In this document: positions 1 to 9,260 of the stretch, one piece after another | Layout of the letters: every line of letters begins with the position of its first letter | How positions within the stretch are numbered: the stretch's first letter is position 1 | NCBI GenBank assembly: GCA_014155875.1 | Contig: JACEFZ010018319.1 | Location: forward strand, 775,001 to 839,000 | Origin: Cepaea nemoralis | Taxonomy: Eukaryota > Mollusca > Gastropoda > Stylommatophora > Helicidae | Reading direction: 5' to 3' | DNA: 64,000 nt | The notes under the pieces: generated by a model | Seen by the model: the letters and a program-made list of their open reading frames with translations, nothing else | Told to the model about the DNA's origin: nothing | Database searches by the model: none | Made by a program: the position numbers and the translations under genes

Positions 1-3000
1 GGTGGGAGCTAGAGGTGGGAGCTAGAGGTGGGAGCTAGAGGGTGGGAGCTAGAGGTGGGAGCTAGAGGTGGGAGCTAGAGGTGGAGGCTAGAGGTGGGAG
101 CTAGAGGTGGGAGCTAGAGGTGGGAGCTAGAGGTGGGAGGCTAGAGGTGGGAGCTAGAGGTGGGAGCTAGAGTGTGGGAGCTAGAGGTGGAGCTAGAGGT
201 GGGAGCTAGAGGTGGGAGCTAGAGGTGGGAGCTAGAGGTGGGAGCTAGAGGTGGGAGCTAGAGGTGGGAGCTAGAGGTGGGAGCTAGAGGTGGGAGCTAG
301 AGGTGGGAGCTAGAGGTGGGGAGCTAGAGGTGGGAGCTAGAGGTGGGAGCTAGAGGTGGGAGCTAGAGGTGGGAGCTAGAGGTGGGAGCTAGAGGTGGGA
401 GCTAGAGGTGGGAGCTAGAGGTGGGAGCTAGAGGTGGGACGCTGAGTAGTTGGGAGCTTAGAGGTGGAGCTAGAGGTGTCGAGCTATAGGTGGGAGCTTA
501 GAATGTGGGAGCTAGAGGTGGGAGCTATAGAGGTGGGAGCTAGAGGTGTGAGTCTAGGAGGTGGGAGCTAGAGGTGGGATGTGCTAGAGGTGGGAGCTAG
601 AGGTGGGAGGGGTAGAGGTGGTCAGCTAGAGTTGGGGAGAGCTAGAGGGTGGGAGCTAGAGGTCGGGAGTTCTAGAGGTGGAGGCTAGAGTGGGAGCTAG
701 AGTGGGAGGCTAGATGGTGGGAGCTAGAGGTGGGAGCTAGAGAGTAGGGAGCTAGAGGTGGAGTGAGGTGGGGCTAGACGGTGGGAGCTAGAGGTGGGAG
801 CTAGAGTTGGAGCTAGAGGTGGGAGCTAGAGGTGGGAGCTATGAGGTGGGAGCTAGAGGTGGGAGCTAGAGGTGGGAGCTAGAGGTGGGAGCTAGAGGTG
901 GGAGCTAGAGGTGGGAGCTAGAGGTGGGAGCTAGAGGTGGGGAGCTAGAGGTTGGGAGCTAGAGGTGGGAGCTAGAGGTGGGAGCTAGAGGTGGGAGCTA
1001 GAGGTGGGAGCTAGAGGTGGGAGCTAGAGGTGGGAGCTAGAGGTGGGAGCTAGAGGTGGGAGCTAGAGGTGGGAGCTAGAGGTGGGAGCTAGAGGTGGGA
1101 GCTAGAGGTGGGAGCTAGAGGTGGGAGCTAGAGGTGGGAGCTAGAGGTGGGAGCTAGAGGTGGGAGCTAGAGGTGGGAGCTAGAGGTGGGAGCTAGAGGT
1201 GGGAGCTAGAGTGGGAGCTAGAGGTGGGAGCTAGAGGTGGGAGCTAGAGGTGGGAGCTAGAGGTGGGAGCTAGAGGTGGGAGCTAGAGGTGGGAGCTAGA
1301 GGTGGGAGCTAGAGGTGGGAGCTAGAGGTGGGAGCTAGAGGTGGGAGCTAGAGGTGGGAGCTAGAGGTGGGAGCTAGAGGTGGGAGCTAGAGGTGGGAGC
1401 TAGAGGTGGGAGCTAGAGGTGGGAGCTAGAGGTGGGAGCTAGAGGTGGGAGCTAGAGGTGGGAGCTAGAGGTGGAGCTAGAGGTGGGAGCTAGAGGTGGG
1501 AGCTAGAGGTGGGAGCTAGAGGTGGGAGCTAGAGGTGGGAGCTAGAGGTGGGAGCTAGAGGTGGGAGCTAGAGGTGGGAGCTAGAGGTGGGAGCTAGAGG
1601 TGGGAGCTAGAGGTGGGAGCTAGAGGTGGGAGCTAGAGGTGGGAGCTAGAGGTGGGAGCTAGAGGTGGGAGCTAGAGGTGGGAGCTAGAGGTGGGAGCTA
1701 GAGGTGGGAGCTAGAGGTGGGAGCTAGAGGTGGGAGCTAGAGGTGGGAGCTAGAGGTGGGAGCTAGAGGTGGGAGCTAGAGGTGGGAGCTAGAGGTGGGA
1801 GCTAGAGGTGGGAGCTAGAGGTGGGAGCTAGAGGTGGGAGCTAGAGGTGGGAGCTAGAGGTGGGAGCTAGAGGTGAGCTAGAGGTGGGAGCTAGAGGTGG
1901 GAGCTAGAGGTGGGAGCTAGAGGTGGGAGCTAGAGGTGGGAGCTAGAGGTGGGAGCTAGAGGTGGGAGCTAGAGGTGGGAGCTAGAGGTGGGAGCTAGAG
2001 GTGGGAGCTAGAGGTGGGAGCTAGAGGTGGGAGCTAGAGGTGGGAGCTAGAGGTGGGAGCTAGAGGTGGGAGCTAGAGGTGGAGCTAGAGGTGGGAGCTA
2101 GAGGTGGGAGCTAGAGGTGGGAGCTAGAGGTGGGAGCTAGAGGTGGGAGCTAGAGGTGGGAGCTAGAGGTGGGAGCTAGAGGTGGGAGCTAGAGGTGGGA
2201 GCTAGAGGGGGGGAGCTAGAGGTGGGAGCTAGAGGTGGGAGCTAGAGGTGGGAGCTAGAGGTGGGAGCTAGAGGTGGGAGCTAGAGGTGGGAGCTAGAGG
2301 TGGGAGCTAGAGGTGGGAGCTAGAGGTGGGAGCTAGAGGTGGGAGCTAGAGGTGGGAGCTAGAGGTGGGAGCTAGAGGTGGGAGCTAGAGGTGGGAGCTA
2401 GAGGTGGGAGCTAGAGGTGGGAGCTAGAGGTGGGAGCTAGAGGTGGGAGCTAGAGGTGGGAGCTAGAGGTGGGAGCTAGAGGTGGGAGCTAGAGGTGGGA
2501 GCTAGAGGTGGGAGCTAGAGGTGGGAGCTAGAGGTGGGAGCTAGAGGTGGGAGCTAGAGGTGGGAGCTAGAGGTGGGAGCTAGAGGTGGGAGCTAGAGGT
2601 GGGAGCTAGAGGTGGGAGCTAGAGGTGGAGCTAGAGGTGGGAGCTAGAGGTGGGAGCTAGAGGTGGAGCTAGAGGTGGGAGCTAGAGGTGGGAGCTAGAG
2701 GTGGGAGCTAGAGGTGGGAGCTAGAGGTGGGAGCTAGAGGTGGGAGCTAGAGGTGGGGAGCTAGAGGTGGGAGCTAGAGGTGGGAGCTAGAGGTGGGAGC
2801 TAGAGGTGGGAGCTAGAGGTGGAGCTAGAGGTGGGAGCTAGAGGTTGGAGCTAGAGGTGGGAGCTAGAGGTGGGAGCTAGAGTGGGAGCTAGGGTGGGAG
2901 CTAGAGGTGGGAGCTAGAGGTGGGAGCTAGAGGTGGGAGCTAGAGGTGGGAGCTAGAGGTGGGAGCTAGAGGTGGGAGCTAGAGGTTGGAACTAGAGGTG

Positions 3001-4392
3001 GGAGCTAGAGGTGGGAGCTAGAGGTGGGAGCTAGAGGTGGGAGCTAGAGGTGGGAGCTAGAGGTGGGAGCTAGAGGTGGAGCTAGAGGTTGGGAGCTCGA
3101 GGGTGGGAGCTAGAGTTGGAGCTAGAGGTTGGGGAGCTAGAGTGGGAGCTAGAGGTGGAGCTAGAGGTGGAGCTAGAGGTGGGAGCTAGAGGTGGGAGCT
3201 AGAAGGTGGGAGCTAGAGGTGGGAGCTAGAGGTGGGAGCTAGAGGTGGGAGCTAGAGGTGGGAGCTAGAGGTGGGAGCTAGAGGTGGGAGCTAGAGGTGG
3301 GAGCTAGAGGTGGAGCTAGAGGTTGGGAGCTAGAGGTGGGAGCTAGAGGTGGGAAGCTAGAGGTGGGAGCTAGAGGTGGGAGCTAGAGTTGGAACTAGAG
3401 GTGGGAGCTTAAGAGGTGGGAGCTAGAGGTGGGAGCTAGAGGTGGAGCTAGAGGTGGGAGCTAGAGGTGGGAGCTAGAGGTGGGAAGCTAGAGGTGGGAG
3501 CTAGAGGTGGGAGCTAGAGGTGGAAGCTAGAGGTGGGAGCTAGAGGTGGGAGCTAGAGGTTGGACTAGAGGTGGGAGCTAGAGGTGGGAGCTAGAGGTGG
3601 GAGCTAGAGGTGGGAGCTAGAGGTGGGAGCTAGAGGTTGGAACTAGAGGTGGGAGCTAGAGGTGGGAGCTAGAGGTGGGAGCTAGAGGTGGGAGCTAGAG
3701 GTGGGAGCTTAGAGGTGGGAGCTAGAGGTGGGAGCTAGAGGTGGGAGCTAGAGGTGGGAGCTAGAGGTGGGAGCTAGAGGTTGGAACTAGAGGTGGGAGC
3801 TAGAGGTGGGAGCTAGAGGTTGGAACTAGAGGTGGGAGCTAGAGGTGGGAGCTAGAGGTGGGAGCTAGAGGTGGGAGCTAGAGGTGGGAGCTAGAGGTGG
3901 GAGCTAGAGGTTGGAACTAGAGGTGGGAGCTAGAGGTGGGAGCTAGAGGTTGGAACTAGAGGTGGGAGCTAGAGGTGGGAGCTAGAGGTGGGAGCTAGAG
4001 GTGGGAGCTAGAGGTGGGAGCTAGAGGTTGGAACTAGAGGTGGGAGCTAGAGGTTGGAACTAGAGGTGGGAGCTAGAGGTGGGAGCTAGAGGTGGGAGCT
4101 AGAGGTTGGAACTAGAGGTGGGAGCTAGAGGTGGGAGCTAGAGGTTGGAACTAGAGGTGGGAGCTAGAGGTGGGAGCTAGAGGTTGGAACTAGAGGTGGG
4201 AGCTAGAGGTGGGAGCTAGAGGTGGGAGCTAGAGGTGGGAGCTAGAGGTGGGAGCTAGAGGTGGGAGCTAGAGGTGGGAGCTAGAGGTGGGAGCTAGAGG
4301 TGGGAGCTAGAGGTGGGAGCTAGAGGTGGGAGCTAGAGGTGGGAGCTAGAGGTGGGAGCTAGAGGTGGGAGCTAGAGGTGGGAGCTAGAGGT
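1..4392. repeat. 13-bp satellite array (GGTGGGAGCTAGA)
   Basis: The unit GGTGGGAGCTAGA repeats almost without interruption, about 335 copies. Most copies are identical; single-base gains and losses cluster at about 430-800 and again at about 2870-3560. From about 2980 onward a variant unit GGTTGGAACTAGA appears at intervals that are multiples of 13 bp. The G-rich strand carries GGTGGG once per unit and each unit contains the palindrome AGCT. No open frame of interest. Assembly of such an array is unreliable, so true length is uncertain. Confidence 0.97.
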
Positions 4393-4450
4393 TGGAACTA
4401 GAAAGTCGGGGTGAAAGTTGTAGTGGACAATTGTTTACTGACGACCTCCC

Positions 4451-4466
4451 AGTAGTAATAGTAATG

Positions 4467-4557
<91 letters not shown>

Positions 4558-4680
4558 CAGTAGCAGTAGCAGTAGTAGTAACACTAGGATCAACAGCGCC
4601 ATTAGAGCAGGAACAGTGGTAGTAATAGTAATAGTAGTAATGGCAATAATATTTGTAGTAGTAGTAGTAGCAGCAGTACA
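4451..4680. repeat. (TAG)n microsatellite
   Basis: A TAG/GTA trinucleotide run, pure in the middle and interrupted by CAG and AAT variants toward the right. Being a trinucleotide, it keeps several frames open on both strands and produces spurious poly-V, poly-L and poly-T reading frames. I do not call any of them genes. Confidence 0.95.
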
Positions 4681-4804
4681 TGTAAAGCTTGGGCGTCTTG
4701 TACTGGGGTAATTGAGTGTCACACGGCTTCAGTTCACTTGACGACTGTCCACCTGAAACAGGATTGTTTTTAGCGCTATGCTGATTCGTCTGAGCGAAGA
4801 ACCA

Positions 4805-5745
4805 GCTATTCATGTCCCAGTGGTGTCACGGTGTAAACAGACCATGAGTGGCTGTAGATTTTCCAAAGTTAATGAATAACTCAGTCGACAAGTGTGGCTG
4901 TAGATTTGCCAACATTATTGAATTCCCCAGTCGACAAGTGCGACTGTAGATTTCCCAACATTACTGAATCCCCCAGTCGACGAGTGTGGCTGTAGATTTC
5001 CCAACATTACTGAATCCCCCAGTCGACAAGTGTGGCTTTAGATTTTCCAACATCTATGAATCCCCCAGTCGACAAGTGTGGCTGTAGATTTGCCAAAACC
5101 ACTGAATCCCACAGTCGACAAGTGTGGCTGTAGATTTGCCAACATCACTGAATCCCCCAGTCGACAAGTGTGGCTTTAGATTTGCCAAAATTAATTAATC
5201 CCCCAGTCGACGAATATGGCTGTAGATTTGCCAATATTAATGAATCCCCCAGTCGACAAGTGTGGCTGTAGATTTGCCAACATTAATGAATCCCCCAGTC
5301 GACGAGTGTGGCTGTAGATTTGCCAACATTAATGAATCCCCCAGTCGACAAGTGTGGCTGTAGATTTGCCAATATCACTGAATCCCCCAGTCGACGAGTG
5401 TGGCTGTAGATTTGCCAAAACCACTGAATCCCGCAGTCGACAAGTGTGGCTGTAGATTTGCCAACATCACTGAATCCCCCAGTCGACAAGTGTGGCTTTA
5501 GATTTGCCAAAATTAATTAATCCCCCAGTCGACGAATGTGGCTGTAGATTTGCCAATATTAATGAATCCCCCAGTCGACAAGTGTGGCTGTAGATTTGCC
5601 AACATTAATGAATCCCCCAGTCGACGAGTGTGGCTGTAGATTTGCCAACATTAATGAATCCCCCAGTCGACAAGTGTGGCTGTAGATTTGCCAATATCAC
5701 TGAATCCCCCAGTCGACGAGTGTGGCTGTAGATTTGCTAACTTTG
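4805..5745. repeat. 46-bp satellite array
   Basis: About 20 head-to-tail copies of a 46-bp unit containing AGTCGACAAGTGTGGCTGTA, then GATTTGCCAACATTAATG and a C5 tract. Copies differ at a few sites (CAAG/CGAG, CATCACTG/CATTAATG, GGCTTTAG). A seven-unit block recurs at 322 bp, for example the GGCTTTAG variant at 5172 and 5494. No coding content. Confidence 0.95.
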
Positions 5746-6611
5746 GTCGACTATTATGCTCACATTAATGTTGAGACCGAGTACCCGAACCTTCGTGTAC
5801 ATTGCTTACTGGAGCTATCTGGCAATCTTCCTGACCCGCCATGTCTGAAAAGACAAAAGGCCCAACAAAGACACTTTTACTACTTCTTCTTAGGATGAAC
5901 TTTCAAGCATGGTTACAGTGCAAACTGCTTAATGCGATCTCGGATGTGGCAAATTTCTGTTGTGAAGGAAAATATTTTATTGTACGTTGTAAATTAATTA
6001 ATATAAGCTTGAACTCTTATAAGAGGAATTTCTGTTAAGAAGAACTATTTCTTGGGTCTCAGGTGAGTTAGCCTTATCAGGTCTGCACTGTACTACTAAT
6101 AATTTGAAGCTCATTGCATCAGATCTACTTATAATAGAAAACCCCACTACATAAAACACTAAAGACGAGATGGTCGACTTCATTTCCCCGAATGTTACCC
6201 AAACTGAGTCAGTCTCTCGGCACAACCTCAAACCGCTATCCGAGAGCACCCCACAAAGCAGGACGCTCCAACGATGATCTCCAAGAGTCTTCTGAGACAT
6301 ATAAGAATGCCTGAGTTTGGAGTTAAGTGTTGTTCCGGCACAATGTAATGAATGAGTTGATTAATTCTACATGATAAAATCGATGGCTATCCAGAATTGT
6401 CATCTGGCTTTTTCAGCTTGGAGCAGTTACTGGAATTCACTCTTTTCTCAGAAAACACGGGAAAGGCAATTTTATAGTGAAAAATCACTGAAGAGTATCA
6501 ACAATGTGATCACGTATGAACACATTTATGAATAGTACTAACTTTAATATAGCGTTATTTCTTGATTTCTTTATTGGTTGTGTGTTTATTATGATTAATT
6601 TGAGAATTAGC
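5746..6611. other. No gene seen
   Basis: Unique-looking AT-rich sequence between the 46-bp satellite and the hammerhead repeat. Short open frames of 65 and 100 codons overlap on opposite strands with no recognisable domain. I see no RNA gene or repeat that I can name. Confidence 0.5.
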
Positions 6612-6830
6612 GAGTGCCTGGTATTCCTTGCCAGTGAGAAGTCCTGATCGTTCGGGTCCACATCGATTGACGAACGTCAGTCGCGACGATTGGGCAATCT
6701 TGAGCATAGCCTACGATGGGTAACGTTGTAATATTCTGTTATGATAATTTGGCGTGTCCAGCGTGTGCCGCGTGGTTACACACCCGCTTCACACGCCAGT
6801 GATCCGGGGCTTGTTTCCGGATCCGGTCAG

Positions 6831-6885
6831 GGATATGCACTACTGACGAGCTCAAACGAGAGCGAAACTCGAGTATAGTGCTTCC
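6831..6885 (+). ncRNA. Type I hammerhead ribozyme, copy 1 (intact core)
   Basis: Helix I: GCACTA (6837-6842) pairs with TAGTGC (6876-6881), extended by GGA/TCC across an internal loop TAT/T. Core CTGACGA (6843-6849). Helix II: GCTC/GAGC (6850-6853, 6860-6863) closed by the loop AAACGA. Then G12-A13-A14 plus A15.1 (GAAA, 6864-6867). Helix III is minimal: A-CTC pairs with GAG-T with no loop. The cleavage triplet is GTA, so predicted self-cleavage falls after A6875. Every conserved core position matches the hammerhead consensus. A loop-less palindromic helix III is typical of animal retrozyme hammerheads, which often act as dimers. Confidence 0.9.
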
Positions 6886-7238
6886 ATATTGACGTGGATA
6901 GGCCTTAGGTTCATACCAGAATACGATCAGCGTTGCCAGTAGTGGGTTGTGCTCAATATTTAAATTTCAAATCCCGAAACAACCAAATAATCAATTTGAT
7001 TATTGCTCACTGGATTTTAGGAGGCCTGGTGTTCCTTGCCAGTGAGAAGTCCTGATCGTTCGGGTCCACATCGATTGACGGACGTCAGTCGAGGCAATTG
7101 GGCAATCTTGAGCATAGTCTACGATGGGTAACGGTGTAATATTCTGTTATGATAATTTGGCGTGTCGAGCGTGTGCCACGTGGTTACACACCCGCTTCAC
7201 ACGCCAGTGATCTGGAGCTTGTTTCCGGATCTGGTCAG

Positions 7239-7293
7239 GGATATGCACTACTGACGAGTTCAAACGAGAGCGGAACTCGAGTATAGTGCTTCC
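7239..7293 (+). ncRNA. Hammerhead ribozyme, copy 2 (core mutation)
   Basis: Same architecture as the copy at 6831. Helix I is GCACTA/TAGTGC (7245-7250, 7284-7289) and the core is CTGACGA (7251-7257). Helix II is GTTC/GAGC with one G-U wobble replacing G-C. The GAAA segment has become GGAA (7272-7275), changing core A13 to G. A13 is invariant in active hammerheads, so this copy is predicted inactive or strongly impaired. Predicted cleavage position would be after 7283, 408 nt from the first site. Confidence 0.85.
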
Positions 7294-7479
7294 ATGTTGA
7301 CGTGAATAGGCCTTAGGTTCATACCAGAATACGATCAGCGTTGCCAGTAGTGGGTTGTGCTCAATATTTAAATTTCAAATCCCGAAACAACCAAATAATC
7401 AATTTGCGAGACGTTATTGTAATCTTTTGAACAATTCAATGTGATGGTATCTTTTTTTTAAAATCTTTTTTTTTTTTAA

Positions 7480-7690
7480 TTTCGCATATCCTTTACAGGA
7501 CATCGCTGTCAAGATCAGCATCTTTCAGCTGATTGTTGATGTCCTGGCAAGATTACGCTCAGTAGTTTACCATTGCTTTCTGAGCGAACGGCTCGCATAC
7601 CCCGTAAGTTACCAACGCGGCGACAACCGCTACCAATTCTCGAGTAGGTTACGTTCCTCGTGTGGATATACGGGTTTACGGAGAAAGTAT
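7480..7690 (-). mobile_element. SINE family B, fragment
   Basis: Contains the family blocks CAGGACATCGCTGTCAA, CAGCTGATTGTTGATG and GTAGTTTACCATTGCTTTC, shared with copies at about 25600, 33835, 47340 and 62640. Better copies show a tRNA-like B box; here that end is decayed. Orientation is inferred from the copy at 33835. Confidence 0.6.
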
Positions 7691-7699
7691 CTTACTGTC

Positions 7700-8275
7700 T
7701 AAAAATCACTAGATTTCACCTGACGTTTCAATAAATCACTGTTAAGTTACCTGACGCTTCAACAAATCACTGTGGGTCTTATTTGACACTTCAGCGATTC
7801 ACCGTTGATTTTATCTGACACTTCATCAAATCCTCGTTGGTCTAAACTGACACTTCAACAAATCGCTGTGAATTTTATCTAACAAATCACTCTGGGTTAT
7901 ATATACCACTTCAAACAATCACTGTGGGTTTTATATGATACTTCAAAAAACACTTGGCTTTATCTGACACTTCTACAAATACTGGGTTTTATCTGACATT
8001 TCAACAAATCACTGTGGGATTTATATAATGCTTCAAAACATCACTGGGCTTTTTCTGGCACTTCATCAAATACTGGGTTTTATCTGACACTTGAACAAAT
8101 CAATGTGAAGTTGCCTGACACTTCAAGAACTCCCTGCGGATTTTATCTTACACTTCAACAAATCACTGCGTTTTATCTAACACTTCAACAAATCACTGGG
8201 TTTTGTTTGACACTTCAGCAAATCAATTGGGTTTTATCTGACACTTCAGCAAATCACCGTCTCACTAAGACTCTA
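7700..8275. repeat. About 32-bp tandem repeat
   Basis: Diverged copies built on TTTATCTGACACTTCAACAA followed by ATCACTGTGGG, with indels between units. The open frame at 8105-8365 is only this repeat read through. Confidence 0.85.
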
Positions 8276-8279
8276 CTGT

Positions 8280-8490
8280 TGCCTCACCCAATGACGTGTG
8301 AGTTGGTGAGGGATGTGTGTGTGTGGGTGGGTGCGATATGTCTGGGTTGGTGGCGGGATCTGTGAGTGGTGGAGGGATGAGTGGGGGATGTGTGGTGGGT
8401 GAAGTATGTGTGGGTATGGGTGGGTGATGTGTTAGTAGGTGCGGGATGTGTGTGTGGGTTGGTGCGGGATGTGTGTGTGTGGGAAGGGGA
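8280..8490. repeat. GT/GGGT-rich simple repeat
   Basis: Degenerate GTGTGTGGGTGGGTG tract. Open frames on both strands here are low-complexity artefacts. Confidence 0.8.
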
Positions 8491-8499
8491 ATGTGTCAC

Positions 8500-8700
8500 A
8501 TAATATGAGAATATGCTTTGTTTATGCTTACAACATTAATTTGACAATGATTTTTTTCCCCTATGCGAATGCATCATGCACTGTTGATGAACGAAAAATT
8601 AGTGATTGGAAGGGCCGAATGTAAGACGGGCCTACGCGCCCAATTTGCTTCCCTTTGAAAGTAAAGATCAATTCAATTCAATTCAATTCAATTCAATTCA
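8500..8700 (+). mobile_element. LINE 3' end with (ATTCA)n tail
   Basis: The stretch ends with GGGCCTACGCGCCCAATTTG, then CCCTTTGAAAGTAAAGATC and a pure (AATTC)n tail at about 8669-8700. A CCTTTGAAA-TAAAG terminus followed by a short pentamer array resembles the 3' end of the L2/CR1-like LINE at 49862 (there CCTTTGAAAATAAAG plus a CGAA array). It is a short 5'-truncated insertion with no coding remnant recognised. Confidence 0.55.
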
Positions 8701-9260
8701 CTGAGACTCTACTGTTACCTAACTAAGATTACACTGTTAAATCACTAAGACTTTACTGTTGTTTCACTAAGACTCTACTGTTGCCTCATTGAGACACTAC
8801 TGTTGCCTCACTAAAATTACACTGCTGCCTCACTGAGGCTCTACTGCTGCTCCATTAAGACTCTACTTTTACTTCACTAAGACTACTGTTGCCACATTAA
8901 GACTCTACTGTTGCCAATTAGGCTACTATTGCCACACTAAGACTATTATTGTCACACTAAGACTACTGTTATCTCACTAAGACTCTACTATTGTCGCACT
9001 AAGACTTCTATTGCCATACTAAGACTACTATTACCACATTAAGACTATTATTTCCACACTAAGACTAATGTTGCCTCACTAAAACTACTGTTATCTCACT
9101 AAGACTCTACTGTTGCCTCACTAAGACTATTGTTGTCTCACAAAGACTCTACTATTGCCTCACTAAGACTACTATTGCTACACTAAGACAACTATTGCCA
9201 CACTAAGACTACTGTTGCCTCACTAAAACTACTGTTATCTCACTAAGACTCTATTGTTGT
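8701..9260. repeat. 20-bp satellite, left part
   Basis: Diverged copies of CACTAAGACTACTGTTGCCT, unit length about 20 bp, some with a longer form containing ACTCTACTG. The array stops at 9260 where a 2.1-kb element is inserted and resumes at 11359. The element is flanked by the duplicated GTTGT (9256-9260 and 11359-11363). Confidence 0.9.

Larger units (their letters stand above)
6612..7404 (+). mobile_element. Retrozyme-like tandem dimer, 408-bp period
   Basis: Two head-to-tail copies of a roughly 375-bp conserved block start at about 6621 and 7027 and end at AATTTG (about 6998 and 7404). Equivalent positions are 408 bp apart. Each copy contains a hammerhead ribozyme and further hairpins: TGGCGTGT (6750-6757) pairs with ACACGCCA (6791-6798), and GATCCGG (6801-6807) pairs with CCGGATC (6817-6823). 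In copy 2 the latter stem keeps pairing through a G-U wobble. Neither copy has coding capacity. Retrozymes are known non-coding retroelements of plants and animals whose tandem copies are transcribed, self-cleaved by hammerheads and circularised. A short tandem array with one hammerhead per unit fits that model; transcription and circularity are inferred. Confidence 0.8.

Noticed and set aside
4385..4813. Frames over the (TAG)n microsatellite
   Set aside because: Poly-T, poly-V and poly-L products of a trinucleotide repeat.
4805..5745. CRISPR-like regular repeats
   Set aside because: The 46-bp units are contiguous with no unique spacers, and the context is a eukaryotic satellite.
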